DNA of 64,000 nucleotides from Seminavis robusta (GCA_903772945.1 CAICTM010000440.1:1-64000); one strand, 5' to 3'. Counted from the stretch's first letter, positions 1 through 11,206 are shown. The notes: generated by a model not told the origin, from the letters alone. Program-made: numbers and translations.

Positions 1-1087
1 AGGTGTTGAACAAACACTGTCACGAAAAATCCAAATGTAGACTTGAGGTCTTGCACTGCTAGTCAATGACTAAACAGAGGCTGCTTGACACACTGATACC
101 CTTGGATTCCTTCGAAGTGGCCGTACGGTGCTCTCGTGGTGTTGCGAGTTACCCTTGGAAGTCACTCGTAACAGTGGATCGATCTGTATCTTCCCACAGA
201 GTTCGGAATATTCACGAAAATGTGAGGTGACCTTGATCGCGTGAGGCTCGGCTTGCTTTCGGAACAGAGGTTCGGTACCGGTTCTGTGAGTACCGTGTGA
301 GTACCGGTTCCCTTCACCGCAGTATCCTCTCCGGAGGCACGACTGAGGATTTACGTATCGAAAGTTGACAATGATGTACCTGTTACCTTCTGCTATCGGC
401 CGCCGTAACCAAGCCGATTAACAAGAAACTGGCTGGACTATCGTCTCAAGCACCCTCAGGTTAGTAGGTGGACCTGTGGATACCTTCTCGAATGGTCGCG
501 ATTCCAGTTTTCGGTCGATCGGCCGATCGGCAGTCCGATTTCCCTTCTTCCTCTCTTCCTCTTTCTTCACTCACTGCGAGCCACTCTTGTGCGTGCGATC
601 TGCGACAATGTTAATCCGATGAGATCCAGTCAGGGTAGATGCACAAAGAGCTGGCTGGGAGTGGAGAGCTCTGCTTGGAGCCTCACTCCTCTGACAGTGG
701 GAATGGGCCAGCCACAAAGCTGGCTGCCACTGTTATCCAATCTCCACAGCAATGATTGAACAACTCACTCTTTGCCTTGGCACAATCCACACAGGAAGGC
801 TTCAACTGTGGGGAAACTAGTGCTACTGAGGCTGTATCTGGTCAACTATCCTTTCATTACTTCTTCTTCTTTAAACTATGCTAAAATCAACTAAACACAA
901 AATCCTCGACAGCACTCAGCCATGCAGCTTTTGGCTCTCTTGCATCTCATTTGGCTGGTGCTGGCAAGCTAACTTTCTATATTGGTCTTGGCTGAAGAAC
1001 TGCATCATCCTTGGGTATATAGAGTTCCTCAGCTATTTCTGTATTGCCAGATGGCTGCATTGCTGACCCTACTGTTGGAGTATACAG
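1..1087. other. Non-coding stretch, window start
   Basis: No ORF here looks like protein. Near 275-310 the words GAGTACCG and TACCGGTT recur, as in other intergenic stretches of the window. The last part may belong to the 5' side of the LINE fragment that follows, but I cannot support a reading frame. Confidence 0.4.
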
Positions 1088-2055
1088 ATGTCACAGCGAT
1101 TCTTTCACCTGGCTAAACCAGCACAGCTGCTTCGCACCACAATGGGAATTCACGTGGATTTCCACTCATCGACTGAGACCCATGTTCACAGATGCCCCCA
1201 TGTTGACGTGGATTTGTGGCGAGGGACCATGCAACGAACGATCAGCACAAAGTTGCGCAAGGACTCCACAGACCCCTTCCTCCTGGAAATTGTTCTGGAT
1301 GGGCTTCAATATCACTTTGAAGATCGATTCCTCCACCCGTGGCATTACCCAGCATGGTATCGAGCTCTTGTTGACGCTCAAAATCTCATTGGTTGGGACA
1401 ACCTCATGCGGGGACGGCTGGCCAAGCAGTGGGCCAAGCACCAGGATGCCTATTTGCATCGGGTCGGTTCCAAGGAGACCTCCAAAACCGGACAGCTGTG
1501 GGTCACCAACCTGGCCTCACTGCTCATCCAGCAGTGGTGGAACCTGTGGGAAGATCGCAATGCTGCCAGGCATGGCAAAGACAGGGAAGACCAGTGGAAG
1601 AAGAAGCAAGAACAGCTTCAGCGGGAGGTGGAACTCATTTACGAGAAAGCGGATCTGATCCCAGCGGAGCTGGTGGATTTTATCTTCAAGCGACCGCTTG
1701 ACGAGCAAATGGCAAAGGGCCCAGGCGACATCAAAGCGTGGCTTGCAAATTGGCGGCCCGTTGTCGACAAGGCACTCAGAGACGAGCATGCACATACCGT
1801 GCAGAACAATGATACAGGGTAACTACGCACCGAGGGGTTGTTACCGTCGACATAGATGGCAATCCAGCCAGGGGTAGTTAGTTAGCTGCAAAGCACCCTT
1901 CGGAGTTTTTAAACTTCTCCGGTGGGGGGCTTGCACTAGGCCGGTTCCTATGTGGGCGTCCTTGTACGTCTGAGGTACTCCGGTTCAATATGGCTCCGTT
2001 CAGCGGGTGGTCTATTGAGGTGCAGCCTAAATAATAAAACTTCGTTATTTTTTTT
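1088..2055 (+). mobile_element. LINE 3'-end fragment: C-terminal ORF piece plus 3' UTR
   Basis: The 244-aa ORF (1088-1822) carries a Trp-rich stretch, WWNLWEDRNAARHG (about residues 151-164). Such a motif is typical of the region C-terminal to the reverse transcriptase in non-LTR elements of plants and stramenopiles. It is followed by about 230 bp of 3' UTR. From about 1875 to 2055 the UTR matches a second copy at 6157-6343: both share CTCCGGTGGGGGGCTT, a CCGTTCAGCGG block, a terminal AATAAAA...TTATT hairpin and a T-run. No reverse-transcriptase core is visible upstream, so this is a 5'-truncated relic. The ORF start is arbitrary. Family assignment is from motif recall; the shared 3' tail is seen directly. 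Confidence 0.5.
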
Positions 2056-2080
2056 GGAAACGCCATTCGTGGCAAATTAC

Positions 2081-2433
2081 TTAAGAGACGATACACTGAG
2101 GCTTAGGAGATGATCGAAATGATTTAAGAGACGAAAGCAATCGTCTCCTATATTTAGGAGACGATTCATTAGGAGACATTCCATTTAGGAGACGATCGTT
2201 TCGAAATAGGAGACGATCCGAAATGTATAGGATTAGATACCATACAGTTTACATGGTGCACTTAGGAGACGATCCGTTGAGAATAGGAGACGATCCGTTG
2301 AAAATAGGAGACGATTTAAGAGGAGACGAAAGATTTAAGAGACGATCCGTTTCGTCTCCTATTTTTAGGAGACGAAATCCATTAAATAGGAGACGATCAA
2401 AAGGATTTAGGAGACGATCGGTAGCACGACTCA
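2081..2433. repeat. Array of about 15 GGAGACGAT motifs in both orientations
   Basis: Roughly fifteen copies of TAGGAGACGATC or close variants (AAGAGACGAT, ATCGTCTCCTA) lie here with irregular 10-25 bp spacing. Most point one way, with a few inverted copies that can pair as hairpins, such as ATCGTCTCCTATATTTAGGAGACGAT near 2148. A 45-bp gap (2222-2266) lacks the motif. No protein is supported. It may be the interior of a MITE whose ends I cannot define. Confidence 0.7.
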
Positions 2434-3292
2434 AGTTTCCACAGAGGTCCTGGTATCAGGAGGTACCTCTACTCTATCGACACTCCTTCCTATATCGACA
2501 CTCCACACTCCTACTGCACTACCTCAACATGTGCATGCATCTACACAGCCACCGGGCAGCACTGAAGAGTGGCTACCAGGTACGAGATTAAAGAGGGTTT
2601 TTGATGGGACCGTGTTTTATCCCGTGTAAATTTGTTGAAAATCGTTTTTAACTATTTTTTAAAAGCTGTATGGATTGTCCCAAATGAATAAATTACTTAA
2701 GAGCAAACGGGGTTTTGGAGGCAATTTGCATCATAGAACATAACACTCAACCAGGCTCTTAGCAAATCAAAACCAAGGTATTCTTTACATGTTAATGCCT
2801 TTCTTCTACTTCTCTTGAGATTAGGATATAGTTGTGCACGGAAACTTTCTAGGTCACTCTACTCAATATCCCAATGGGACACTGAAGGCATTTCAGAGTA
2901 TACTGTTTTTGGTATAGTAAATCGGTGTTGTCCCAAAATTCCCGTGCAAAACACACTTTAATTCTGTACCCAAGAGTGAATGCCTGTAGTGAGGCAACAG
3001 CATGATCCAATCCTACATGTACCGTACTCAAGCAGCGGTAGCTACTAGCAGCTACTAGGGCAGGTCTTAGTAGTAGGTACTATAGAAATTACTGTACAAT
3101 CCCAAGAATATTAAGCCGGCCTTTTTAATGCACTGCAGGTCTTAATACCCAGATCACTCTATAAAACCAAATCTTTGAGAAAGAGATACCTCTAGATTAC
3201 AAAAGGTTGTTACATATACATAATTTCGATCAAAGTGCAACTCATACAGTGAAGGTCCGTGCCAGAGCTAGTTGCATTGAGTGATTATGTTC
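2434..3292. other. AT-rich non-coding spacer
   Basis: I see no gene. It is AT-rich with a few homopolymer runs. Near 3030-3070 there are short repeats of AGCAGCTACTAG type. The ORFs here are short and of random composition. Confidence 0.4.
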
Positions 3293-3673
3293 CTCAGGAC
3301 CGTCCGACGGTTTTCACTCAGGATTTAAAACAAACTTGAAATTCCCACGACTGATGACGGTTTATTTCATGCCCTTAAACATCCCTTAAATCTTCAACAT
3401 GCCCTTAAACATGCCCTTAAATAAACATGCCCTTAAAACATGCCCCTAATGCCTCAAAACATGCCCTTAAGCCTTCATTGAAACACCATAGAACATGCCC
3501 TTATCACGAATGAACATGCCCTTAAATAAACATGCCCTTAAAACATGCCCTTAAATCGGCAACATGCCCTTAAACATGCCCTTAAAATAAACATGCCCTT
3601 AACATGCCCTTAAAAACGATAACCAGTCGTGGCAGGTTTTAAAGCCTGAGCGAAAACCGTCGGACGGTCCAGG
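3293..3673. mobile_element. MITE copy A with ~36-bp TIRs and 15 internal AACATGCCCTTA units
   Basis: The left end CAGGACCGTCCGACGGTTTT and the right end AAAACCGTCGGACGGTCC are inverted copies, continuing inward through CTCAGG and TTTAAAA. Between them, on the plus strand, 15 units of AACATGCCCTTA (two slightly altered, one ending CCCCTA) are separated by spacers of 0 to about 22 bp. The element shares TIRs, spacers and unit number with the copy at 40422-40786, in opposite orientation. It has no coding capacity. It ends 50 bp beyond the stop codon of the neighbouring minus-strand gene. A target-site duplication is not clear for this copy. Confidence 0.85.
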
Positions 3674-3722
3674 ATTGATTCAAACAAACCTGGAACTAAA
3701 TATCGAGGTTGTTGTTGTTGGT

Positions 3723-6700
3723 TCACATGAACCCTGGAATGAGATAATGCTGAGGACCCGTGTTAGGGAATCCGTTCACTTGATTCCTTCCGCTCCGGGG
3801 GTAGAGAGCCTCCAAATTCCTCCCATACATATCCGCATAGTTGCCGAATTGGAGAACAATGTCTCGAAACATTCGTTTCATAGCCGGCCCATACACAAAG
3901 ACTTCTGGCATTTGATGGGATGACGCCGAATCAATGCCTTCTTCTTCCGCAAATATAGAGGCGGATATCACCCAATACACTAACCGACTCCAGTCTTCAT
4001 CTTCACCCTGCCGAGTGGCCAGGCAGAAATTGTCATGGTCTGAACTGAAGCCATAAAAGTATGGCTGAGAGAATGTGTAGCCTTGCTGGGTGTTGGGTTC
4101 CATCACATCATTCTGGAGAGTCCAAGTTGCACCTGCCAGGACATCAATGGTACCTGCCAACAACAGCATGTAGCCATCACTATCCTCTTCCACCTCCACA
4201 AATTCCACTGCCTCTGCGTCGCCTAAAAAAAGACTGGTAGACATCGCCTTGCAGAAGTCCACATCCATTCCAGAATAACCTGCTTCCTCCTCTACTCTGG
4301 TGGCAAATCCTGGTCTGCCAACATGAATGCCACAACGTAGCTTTCCTCGTTGGAGGATACCTGTGAGCGTAGCTCCCAACGGTACATTGTCGTCTCGGAC
4401 GCTGCCAATTTCTCCAAATGGATGGGAGTACAACAGGCCAGTAGTAGTATTAGCATCACCCATGTTAATAAAATTGAGAGCACTTCGGGGAATAAAGGTC
4501 CCCCAGGTTGCCTCGAAAATCTCTCCAAAGTTCCCATGGACTGCAATGGCATCCCGGAACATGTCTTTGTGATCCTCCCCAAAGAGTGTTGTTTGTGGGA
4601 ATGATTCAGCAGTGGCTTGGGTGATATTCTCTCTTTCAGCCACCAAGAGACTCCAGAGAATGGCATTGATAATATCCACCAACTCGGGTTCGTTGTTGGC
4701 AGTCACAACAGCTTGTGGGGAATTGGACAAGTAGTTCTCACTCAAGGCAAACTCTCCTTCAGATTGAGTGCCATTCAAAGTAATGCTGCCACCGGCCAGA
4801 TGTAAACCCATTTCCGCAATCACATTGCATTCTCCATTGAGGAAACCTGCAAAAACTCCACCATCGATCCAATTTTTTTCCACCATGCGCCGTTGTGGCA
4901 AGTATTTGGTAATGACTTCGCGGTAGGTTGTTTCTGCTGTGACGCAAACCTTCAAATCTTCACACTCGTCAATGTGCTTAAAGTTCTGGTCTACACATTT
5001 GACGTACTCTGGGACACCTCCAATGCGAAGTCCCTCGTAGTTGTACGGAATAGAGAACGACACTGTAGTTTGGGTGGATTCCTTTGGAAAGGACAAGGGA
5101 GAATTGGTGGGTTAGAGAACACACCTAAACCACCACAAAAGAATCTGCTAGCCATTGCACCTACCATGTATACATCCCGATCCATTGTATGGGTTGCTCC
5201 AAACAAGATGACATCGATAGTGCCATTGATAATCTTCGAGAACATATCTGGAATTAGTGTGTCTACAAGTTCAATCTCGCCTTCCGGTCCGATAATGCCT
5301 TTCGCAATGGCTCGAAGCTGTAAAACAGTAGTTAAAGAGAGTAGTTAGAAAGATAGCAAAACGTACAATTCTTCCACCTGAAGTTATGCATCACTGAACC
5401 CACCATGGAGGCCATCAAGCCGTCGCTCTCCGGGAGCATAAATCCAGCCCAGAGAATCCCACGTTCTCGAATCTCCTCCAACTTGGACAGTTTGGCCTCA
5501 TCAATCAGTGGCACGGTGGAGGAGGAACCAATGCTATTCTCAGTGTCCTCTTCCTCTTCTTGCTGCTGGTGCTCACTGGAGGTGGTAACACTTGTAGTAG
5601 AAGAAAAGAAGCCACTCAAACCCAAGGACATGATTAGAATAATCATAACCATCAAAAGGATACCCATGGTGGACAAGACATGGAATGGTTTTGAGGACTT
5701 TGGATTGCCCTCGACAGCTGTACCTTCAATGACGGGCGAAAGTTCCACTGCGGAAGACTGGGAAGGATCCCTCATGGTTTCCGCTTCTTCTGGCACCAAC
5801 TCGGCGTGGAGAGGATCAATTTCGAGTTGACTGTGTCCTACCACAGTCCCACCAGCACTAGTACTGCTCGTGGTAGCAGCATTAGCAGACATACCCCTGT
5901 TTCTCCTGGCAGGAGACCTACTAGAAGCCATCCCAGCCACACTAAAGGCTCCTGGAACCAGATTGGTGCCGCGAATGACTGTACTGCAACTCAGCGTAAG
6001 AGGAGGTACCAAGCCATCGTGTTCGATATCCGGAATCTGCATGACAACCCCTTCCGTGCTTTCGTTGGGGAATGCCTCAGCTTGCTTGCCCTTTCCCAGT
6101 TCATCTTGCTCCTCCGCAACAAGATGAGACTTCTCATCTACTTCAGTAGCCTAGAGTAGATAGTTAGTCGTACAGCACCCTCCGGAGTTTTGTTAAAATT
6201 TCTCCGGTGGGGGGCTTACACTAGGCCCATCCTAAGTGGGCGCACTCGTGCGCCTGAGGTATATGGGTTCGTCACGGCACCGTTCAGCGGATCGTCTGAC
6301 GAGGTGTAGCCCTTAAAATAAAATCTCATTATTTTTTTTTTTTGAATCCCACGTTCTCGAATCTCCTCCAACTTGGACAGTTTGGATTCCGCAGAGGTTG
6401 GGGCTTCTGTTCTTGTGGCAGCATAAATGGGTGGCACGGTGGAGGAGGAACCAATGCTATTCTGGGTGTCCTCTTTGTCTCCTTGCTGCTGCTCACTGGA
6501 TGTGGCAAGACTTTTAGAAGAAAAGACGCCACTCAATCCCAAGGACATCATTAGAATAATCGTAATCATCAAAAGGATACCCATAGCGGACAAGATATGG
6601 AAGCATTTCGGGGACTTGGATTGCCCTCGACAGCGGTACCTTCAATGACGGGTGGAAGTTCCAGCACTGCAGAAGACTGGGAAGGATCTCTTATGGTTTC

Positions 6701-7367
6701 TGCTTCCTCTGGCACCAACTCGGCATGGTGGGGATCAATTTCCAGTTGTCTGTGGCCCACCACAGTCCCACCAGCACTGCTACTGCTAATGCTGCCACTA
6801 ACAGATGGACCTCTGTTCCCAGCAGGAGCCCTAACAGTAATAGAAGCCATCCCAGCCACACTAAACGCTCCTGGAATCTGATTGGCACCACGAATGACTG
6901 TACTGCGGCTTAGCGTAAGAGGAGCGAGGTACCGTGCCATCGTGTTCGATATCCGAAATCTGCACGACAACACCTTCCGTGCCTTCATTGCGAAATCCCT
7001 CAGCTTGTTTGCTCTGTTCCAATTCGTCTTGTTCTTCATTGCCCCTTTCCAGTTCGTCTTGCTCCTCCGCTCGCTTGCCCTGTTCCAGTTCAATGGGCTC
7101 CTCAAAGTCAACAAGATGTGACTGCTCGTCTACGTCAGTACCTTTGATATCATCCTCGGTGGAATCATCAATAATGGTACTGCTGTCTGTTGCATTGTCT
7201 TCAGTGGGGACACCAATGGCAATGTTCGACGAAGGATCCTTCTGGTCCTCCGGGTTCATCACTTCTGTATCTTCTTCGCCGTCACCGGCCTCTTCCTGGG
7301 TGGAAGCAAACTCCAAGTCTTCCTCTTTGGATGCATTGTTCTTCTTCTCATTTGATTCGTTGACCAT
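3723..7367 (-). CDS. Membrane-anchored double AapJ-like amino-acid-binding protein, copy 1
   Basis: The modelled protein has an acidic, disordered N-terminus, one TM segment (MGILLMVMIILIMSLGLSGF) and then two domains like bacterial AapJ, the periplasmic binding subunit of a general L-amino-acid ABC importer. Domain B shows RGKLRCG, PGFAT, SGMDVDFCKA, IDVLAGATWTLQNDV, and a C-terminus like AapJ (GNYADMYGRN, GPQHY). Proposed exons: 7367-7134, 6150-5404, 5317-5165 and 5081-3723, with introns of 983, 86 and 83 bp, giving 830 aa. The paralog at 25670-28316 gives 831 aa, which supports the model. The large first intron holds a partial self-duplication and a LINE tail. If it is not spliced, the ORF would start at the Met at 6042. 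Introns rule out bacterial contamination. The role is probably solute binding or sensing at a membrane; ligand and partner are unknown, and no ABC permease gene is nearby. Confidence 0.65.
6157..6343 (+). repeat. Solo LINE/SINE 3' tail inserted in copy 1 gene
   Basis: About 187 bp aligns with 1875-2055: CTCCGGTGGGGGGCTT, a TGGGCG...CCTGAGGTA block, CCGTTCAGCGG, a GAGGTG(T/C)AGCC block, then AATAAAA, TTATT and a T-run. It is a heavily 5'-truncated copy, or a SINE sharing the LINE tail. It lies exactly between the partial duplicate of the gene's N-terminal coding part (6344 onward) and the functional copy (6150 downward). Its outer edge supplies the TCTACTCTAG used as splice acceptor in the model. 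Confidence 0.75.
6344..7133 (-). pseudogene. Partial duplicate of the AapJ-like gene's N-terminal coding region
   Basis: On the minus strand this repeats 6150-5440: the acidic stretch ending QISDIEHDG, the VIRGANQIPGAFSVAGMAS block, the VVGHRQLEIDP block, a TM segment (MGILLMITIILMMSLGLSGV) and LEEIRERGI, where it stops at the LINE tail. Compared with the functional copy it has a 4-bp insertion near 6935 and a 1-bp deletion near 6613, so it cannot be read through. It therefore looks like dead DNA inside the modelled first intron. Its upstream neighbour (7367-7134) holds the only ATG in frame for the full acidic N-terminus. Confidence 0.7.
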
Positions 7368-7708
7368 GGTTGACCAATCTGCTGCTGGGTTAGCCTGTAC
7401 TAGTACTTACTTCAGATTCCGCTCAGCTTAAATGAGTTCGAAGCAAAGCTCTTAAAAATTATAACGAGAGAAAATGGCGGAGCAACTGGTTGTTTTGGAG
7501 CGAGATCCAAACTCCAAAAACTTCTCAACTGAGACTCGACTCTGGACTTTACTCGGACTCCGACGTCCAAAAAGACAAGGAAGAAGTGAAGCTCACGCGG
7601 ACACGCGGACCGAATTGACGTGGACCGAATTGATGTGGCGTAACTGTGGCATACTAGACGTAGCTCTACACGTACATGTAGTACTGTCACAGGTAACACT
7701 CAGTTTAA
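7368..7708. other. Upstream region of AapJ-like copy 1
   Basis: Non-coding, between the gene's ATG and the left TIR of the Mutator-type transposon. It should hold the promoter. Near 7599-7633 there are two copies of ACGTGGACCGAATTGA type. Nothing else is recognised. Confidence 0.4.
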
Positions 7709-8559
7709 TTAAGGTGTTAAGCCACGCGCAGTAAGCCAGCGGTAATCTGGGAAGAATATTGGTGCGCAGAGACGTAATTATCGCGATAGAATCGCGAGAA
7801 CAACAACAAACAACAAAGAATCGACAGCTGCTGCTAAAGGCGTGCTGTAATCCATGCAGCGCCCACCGATGAGGCTTCTAGTAGTACAAGATGTGTCTGT
7901 TATAGTAGTATCGATGTGTAGCCGTCGGGCATTCCTTGTGTTTGTATGCGCCTATTGACTTTCCGAGTGGTTGCAGAAGGCGTCGAACGATCCTTCGATC
8001 GCAGCTTCTAGCCAATAAATCTCGATGGCTGCTGCCAGCATTGCCCCGCAACCAGGCACTACTCTCTTCTTTACACTATTAGCAGCAGCTAAGTATATGG
8101 TTCTTGTAGGGCCATACATTCAGCAGCCATCGAGAGAATGAGGTCTCTAACAGTGCGAGTGGTGTTTTGCGTCTGATAGCAGTTTTCGTTGTTCCTTGCT
8201 TCGGTGATGGAATCTCTCTTTCTGGTCGGTCGGAATTTGAATCTTTTGAAATCCCCAAACGAATCCAGTCAGTGAGTCCAATCCGTGTTTTTTGTACTGT
8301 TTTAGTATAGAAGCGAATTCAGCGAGCCGGATCGATTCCCGGTTGCAGCCCAAAATGTGAGGTGAATATTTGAATTGATTTCTGGGCCAACAACCGTTGG
8401 TTTGGCCAGAACACCTCCATACTGCTTCCCGCTGGTAAAATGCCTCCGTACAGTGCCAGAGTTCGTGCATTCGTGCAGAGGTAGCTCTCGCTAGCTTCCA
8501 GTAGTATGACAAACACATGCACCAAGGCTACTAGAGTAGTGGGTTAGCTGGCTACCTAT

Positions 8560-10323
8560 TTAGATTGTATTGGGGAGATCTTCCTCATCACTGTCAAGGT
8601 CTTCCTCATCAGATGTATCATCATCTAACTGGGCAAGATGTTCTGTTCCTGGCACAATGGTATTCAAGGGGATTTCCTCGAGACAAGCCAAATCAAGGGC
8701 TGCATCCTCTGCTAAAGCAAGCACATCTAGAGCCACTGTATCTTCCTCCTCTTGAACCACAATGTTCTGGTTGATTGTAGGTATAGAGGCAGCAGCACTA
8801 GTTGGCCCTTGTGGAGATACTTCTGCCACAATGTCAGCTAGCAACCTGCCAGTATCCTTGCAGTAAATTGGTGGGGCTTCAGTGTCGCTCTTGCCAGCCA
8901 TAACACAAGCCTTCTTGGCTCTCTTGGTGACATGTCCAGCCTTGCCGCAGAAAGGACAATATTGCTTTGCTTTCTTTGCTTTCTTACGAACTGGAGTCAT
9001 CGTCCTCAGATCCTCCATTGTGACATCCTCCATATTCATTCCAGGACGGTAAACACCGAGCCCCTTTGCCGTCTTGGTTTTATAATCCACCGTAACGGAA
9101 GCAAGTTTTTCGGTTTTTCTCTTCTTGCGCCTAATCTTGTACTCATTCGTTTTCTTCTTAGTTTGTTGCTTTTCACGGTTTCGCTGGACAATCCCCAAGT
9201 AGTGAGAGATGCCATCGGTCATCTCAATTCCAAGCTTGAAGAGTAGTCGACGGTAGAACTGCTCGTAGCCAATTGAATGAATGCACACTGCAATTCCAAG
9301 TCGATTTTCAAGGGAGCGAGTGCTCGCAAAGACCTTATTCTTGGGAGCAAACCATGTGGCAAGGCTATTGAATGATTCGTTGGCATTCGTATCCTGACCA
9401 TGGGCCAATTCCTTCAACCGTTCCAAGGTGATGTATTTGGCCACGATGGTGTCTAGCAGACTGTAGAGCTCCGGATCTTCCTTCTGCGTACGGTAGACCT
9501 TCTTGCTTTTCTTTTGTTCGTCCTCCGTCTCTTTTGACCGGAGGCACCAAGGCCCACAGTTTGTATGGCTGTCAAAGTGGTGATCCAACACGGCCTTGCC
9601 ACGGCTTTCGAATTCACTTTCCTCAATCTGTTGAAGCGTACGAATGAAATAGGCAAAATTCTTCCCAATACGGATAGAGTCCATTCGGCACATCCCCTTC
9701 TTTTTCTCAACCGTCGATAGATCCAAACGGATCAGCTCACCCGTCAACTGTTTACGACGGTGGTTGGGATCAGCCACGAACTTGGGCTCCGGGATATCAC
9801 CCGGTAATTTCCCTTTGTCGGGACGCTCCTGGAGCTCGCCTTTGTTCTTCCCCTTCGTAATCTTCACCTGAGGGAGAACATCGGTTTGGTAATTGATTTT
9901 GTAGTTAGCATTGCTCCACTGCAAGTCAGCTCTGATGGAGGAATCGTCGTCGCAACACAACTGCCGCATGGTCACTTTGGAGTCCCGGAACAGATCAACA
10001 ACCAGCTCCAATGCCAGAGCGGCTTCCATTGACCCAGACGAATCTTTTGGATCGTGGTTCCTGGTACAGTAGTGCTCCGGTACTGCTGGACGTGGTTCAA
10101 TATCCGCATGCTTCTTTGCCCAGGCAGTGCATTGGCCGCAAACTTTACTCTTGATGCCAAACGATATGATCTTTCTCGTAATGGCACCAACAATGGCACC
10201 GTGACCAGACACAGAATTCCGCAAGTGACCGGATCCCTTCTGTTGCCATGCCATGTCATATCCCCCATCAACAAACGGCATTTTGTCCGGTAATGTGCCG
10301 TTGGGATCGTTCAACGCGGCCAT
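8560..10323 (-). CDS. Mutator-like transposase, catalytic and C-terminal part
   Basis: Moves the element by cut-and-paste through an RNase H-fold DDE nuclease. The 587 aa resemble the metazoan/protist Mutator-like transposase family: VDGGYDMAW (D23), Cys and His residues in VCGQC and EHYCTRNH, the DSSGSMEA block, CCDDDSSI (about D125-127) and ANESFNSL (E316) as candidate catalytic positions, and a HHFDSHTNCGPWC cluster (249-260). Near residue 450 a Cys/His knuckle (YCPFCGKAGHV) sits after a basic region, and the tail is acidic. The ATG is internal: the open frame continues upstream (E-V-R-K-S-T-A-N-E-Q-E-F-L-D-W) past the stop of the upstream ORF, so the two are one gene split by a single indel near 10360. 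Confidence 0.75.
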   Translation of the reverse strand: MAALNDPNGTLPDKMPFVDGGYDMAWQQKGSGHLRNSVSGHGAIVGAITRKIISFGIKSKVCGQCTAWAKKHADIEPRPAVPEHYCTRNHDPKDSSGSMEAALALELVVDLFRDSKVTMRQLCCDDDSSIRADLQWSNANYKINYQTDVLPQVKITKGKNKGELQERPDKGKLPGDIPEPKFVADPNHRRKQLTGELIRLDLSTVEKKKGMCRMDSIRIGKNFAYFIRTLQQIEESEFESRGKAVLDHHFDSHTNCGPWCLRSKETEDEQKKSKKVYRTQKEDPELYSLLDTIVAKYITLERLKELAHGQDTNANESFNSLATWFAPKNKVFASTRSLENRLGIAVCIHSIGYEQFYRRLLFKLGIEMTDGISHYLGIVQRNREKQQTKKKTNEYKIRRKKRKTEKLASVTVDYKTKTAKGLGVYRPGMNMEDVTMEDLRTMTPVRKKAKKAKQYCPFCGKAGHVTKRAKKACVMAGKSDTEAPPIYCKDTGRLLADIVAEVSPQGPTSAAASIPTINQNIVVQEEEDTVALDVLALAEDAALDLACLEEIPLNTIVPGTEHLAQLDDDTSDEEDLDSDEEDLPNTI

Positions 10324-10345
10324 CCAATCAAGAAACTCTTGCTCA

Positions 10346-11206
10346 TTAGCCGTCGATTTGCGTACCTCCTCTTAGATTTTCACGGACGACTTCATTCTTC
10401 AATTCGAGAATGGATGGTGCGATGCGGTCCTCAATAATTCGGAACGAGCGCGATTGTATGGTCGTGTCATTCGGTAAACCCAAAAGACCGAGGATGCTGG
10501 CTGCTTCGGTTCCACCGTTGCCATTCGCAAGTGAAGCCATAATAAACAAAACGTTGGCTGCAGAGTCGGTGCTTTTTTCGCCATTGTCGTTACTGCCGGC
10601 ATGCATTGCTGTTTTGGCTGGCTTGTCACTGTTGTAGATGTAGTCACAATCCTCATTCATACATTCAAGCTTGAATGAACTAGCAATACAGCAGTTGTGG
10701 ATGTGCAATTGGAGGGAGCCATCACAGTTTTCTCTTGGGCAAGGCATCTGGCTGAAGCAGTTGGATAGTTGTTCTGTCTCCAAGATGACTCTTTGATGAG
10801 GTTTTGTGTTGAATTTGGGCCCATTTTCCTCTTCATTTTCCTCTTCGGTGGTGGCCTGCTCTTCAGCAGCTGGTTCCTGCTCAACAAACTCCGATGCTGT
10901 TGGATCGTCTTCATCCTCACTGTCGAAACGTCTCCTGTAATTGGGCCTTCCTGTGCCATTGTGCCTTGTTCGAGACGAAACAGTGCCAATTGCAAGATGC
11001 CTCCAGCCACCTTCCTTAGATGCTAGCTTAGCTGATTCAATATAGATATTGGCTCTCCACAGGCCATTACTAGTACCAGCATTGGGAGTGTTTTCTATGC
11101 GTCGTTCCATTAGAAGATCTGCTTCGAGTTGACCAAATAAAAAAGCCAAGGTGCACCAATGTTGCGGCAATCTGATCAATGATATGTTTTCGGGCACGAG
11201 AGCCAA
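10346..11206 (-). CDS. Mutator-like transposase, N-terminal part
   Basis: The 286 aa contain an acidic linker and a Cys-rich block (CPRENCDGSL...CCIASSFKLECMNEDCDY) followed by a segment rich in small residues (MASLANGNGGTEAASILGLL). That order matches the N-terminal half of Mutator-like transposases with Cys-rich modules before the DDE core. It ends at a TAA a few codons beyond the point where the downstream frame takes over. A one-base difference near 10360, such as an extra G in AGAGGAGG, would explain the split. Sequencing error or a short intron are alternatives. It belongs to the same element as the downstream ORF. Confidence 0.65.
   Translation of the reverse strand: MALVPENISLIRLPQHWCTLAFLFGQLEADLLMERRIENTPNAGTSNGLWRANIYIESAKLASKEGGWRHLAIGTVSSRTRHNGTGRPNYRRRFDSEDEDDPTASEFVEQEPAAEEQATTEEENEEENGPKFNTKPHQRVILETEQLSNCFSQMPCPRENCDGSLQLHIHNCCIASSFKLECMNEDCDYIYNSDKPAKTAMHAGSNDNGEKSTDSAANVLFIMASLANGNGGTEAASILGLLGLPNDTTIQSRSFRIIEDRIAPSILELKNEVVRENLRGGTQIDG

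Noticed and set aside
878-1066. 62-aa ORF upstream of the LINE fragment
   Set aside because: Too short, no motif, and no link to the LINE frame.
3293-3673. CRISPR-like look of regularly repeated 12-bp units
   Set aside because: Units are too short, spacers are short and irregular, TIRs bound the array, and the genome is eukaryotic.
3723-7367. Bacterial contamination as source of the AapJ-like genes
   Set aside because: Three paralogs have GT-AG introns at shared positions and lie among eukaryotic genes.
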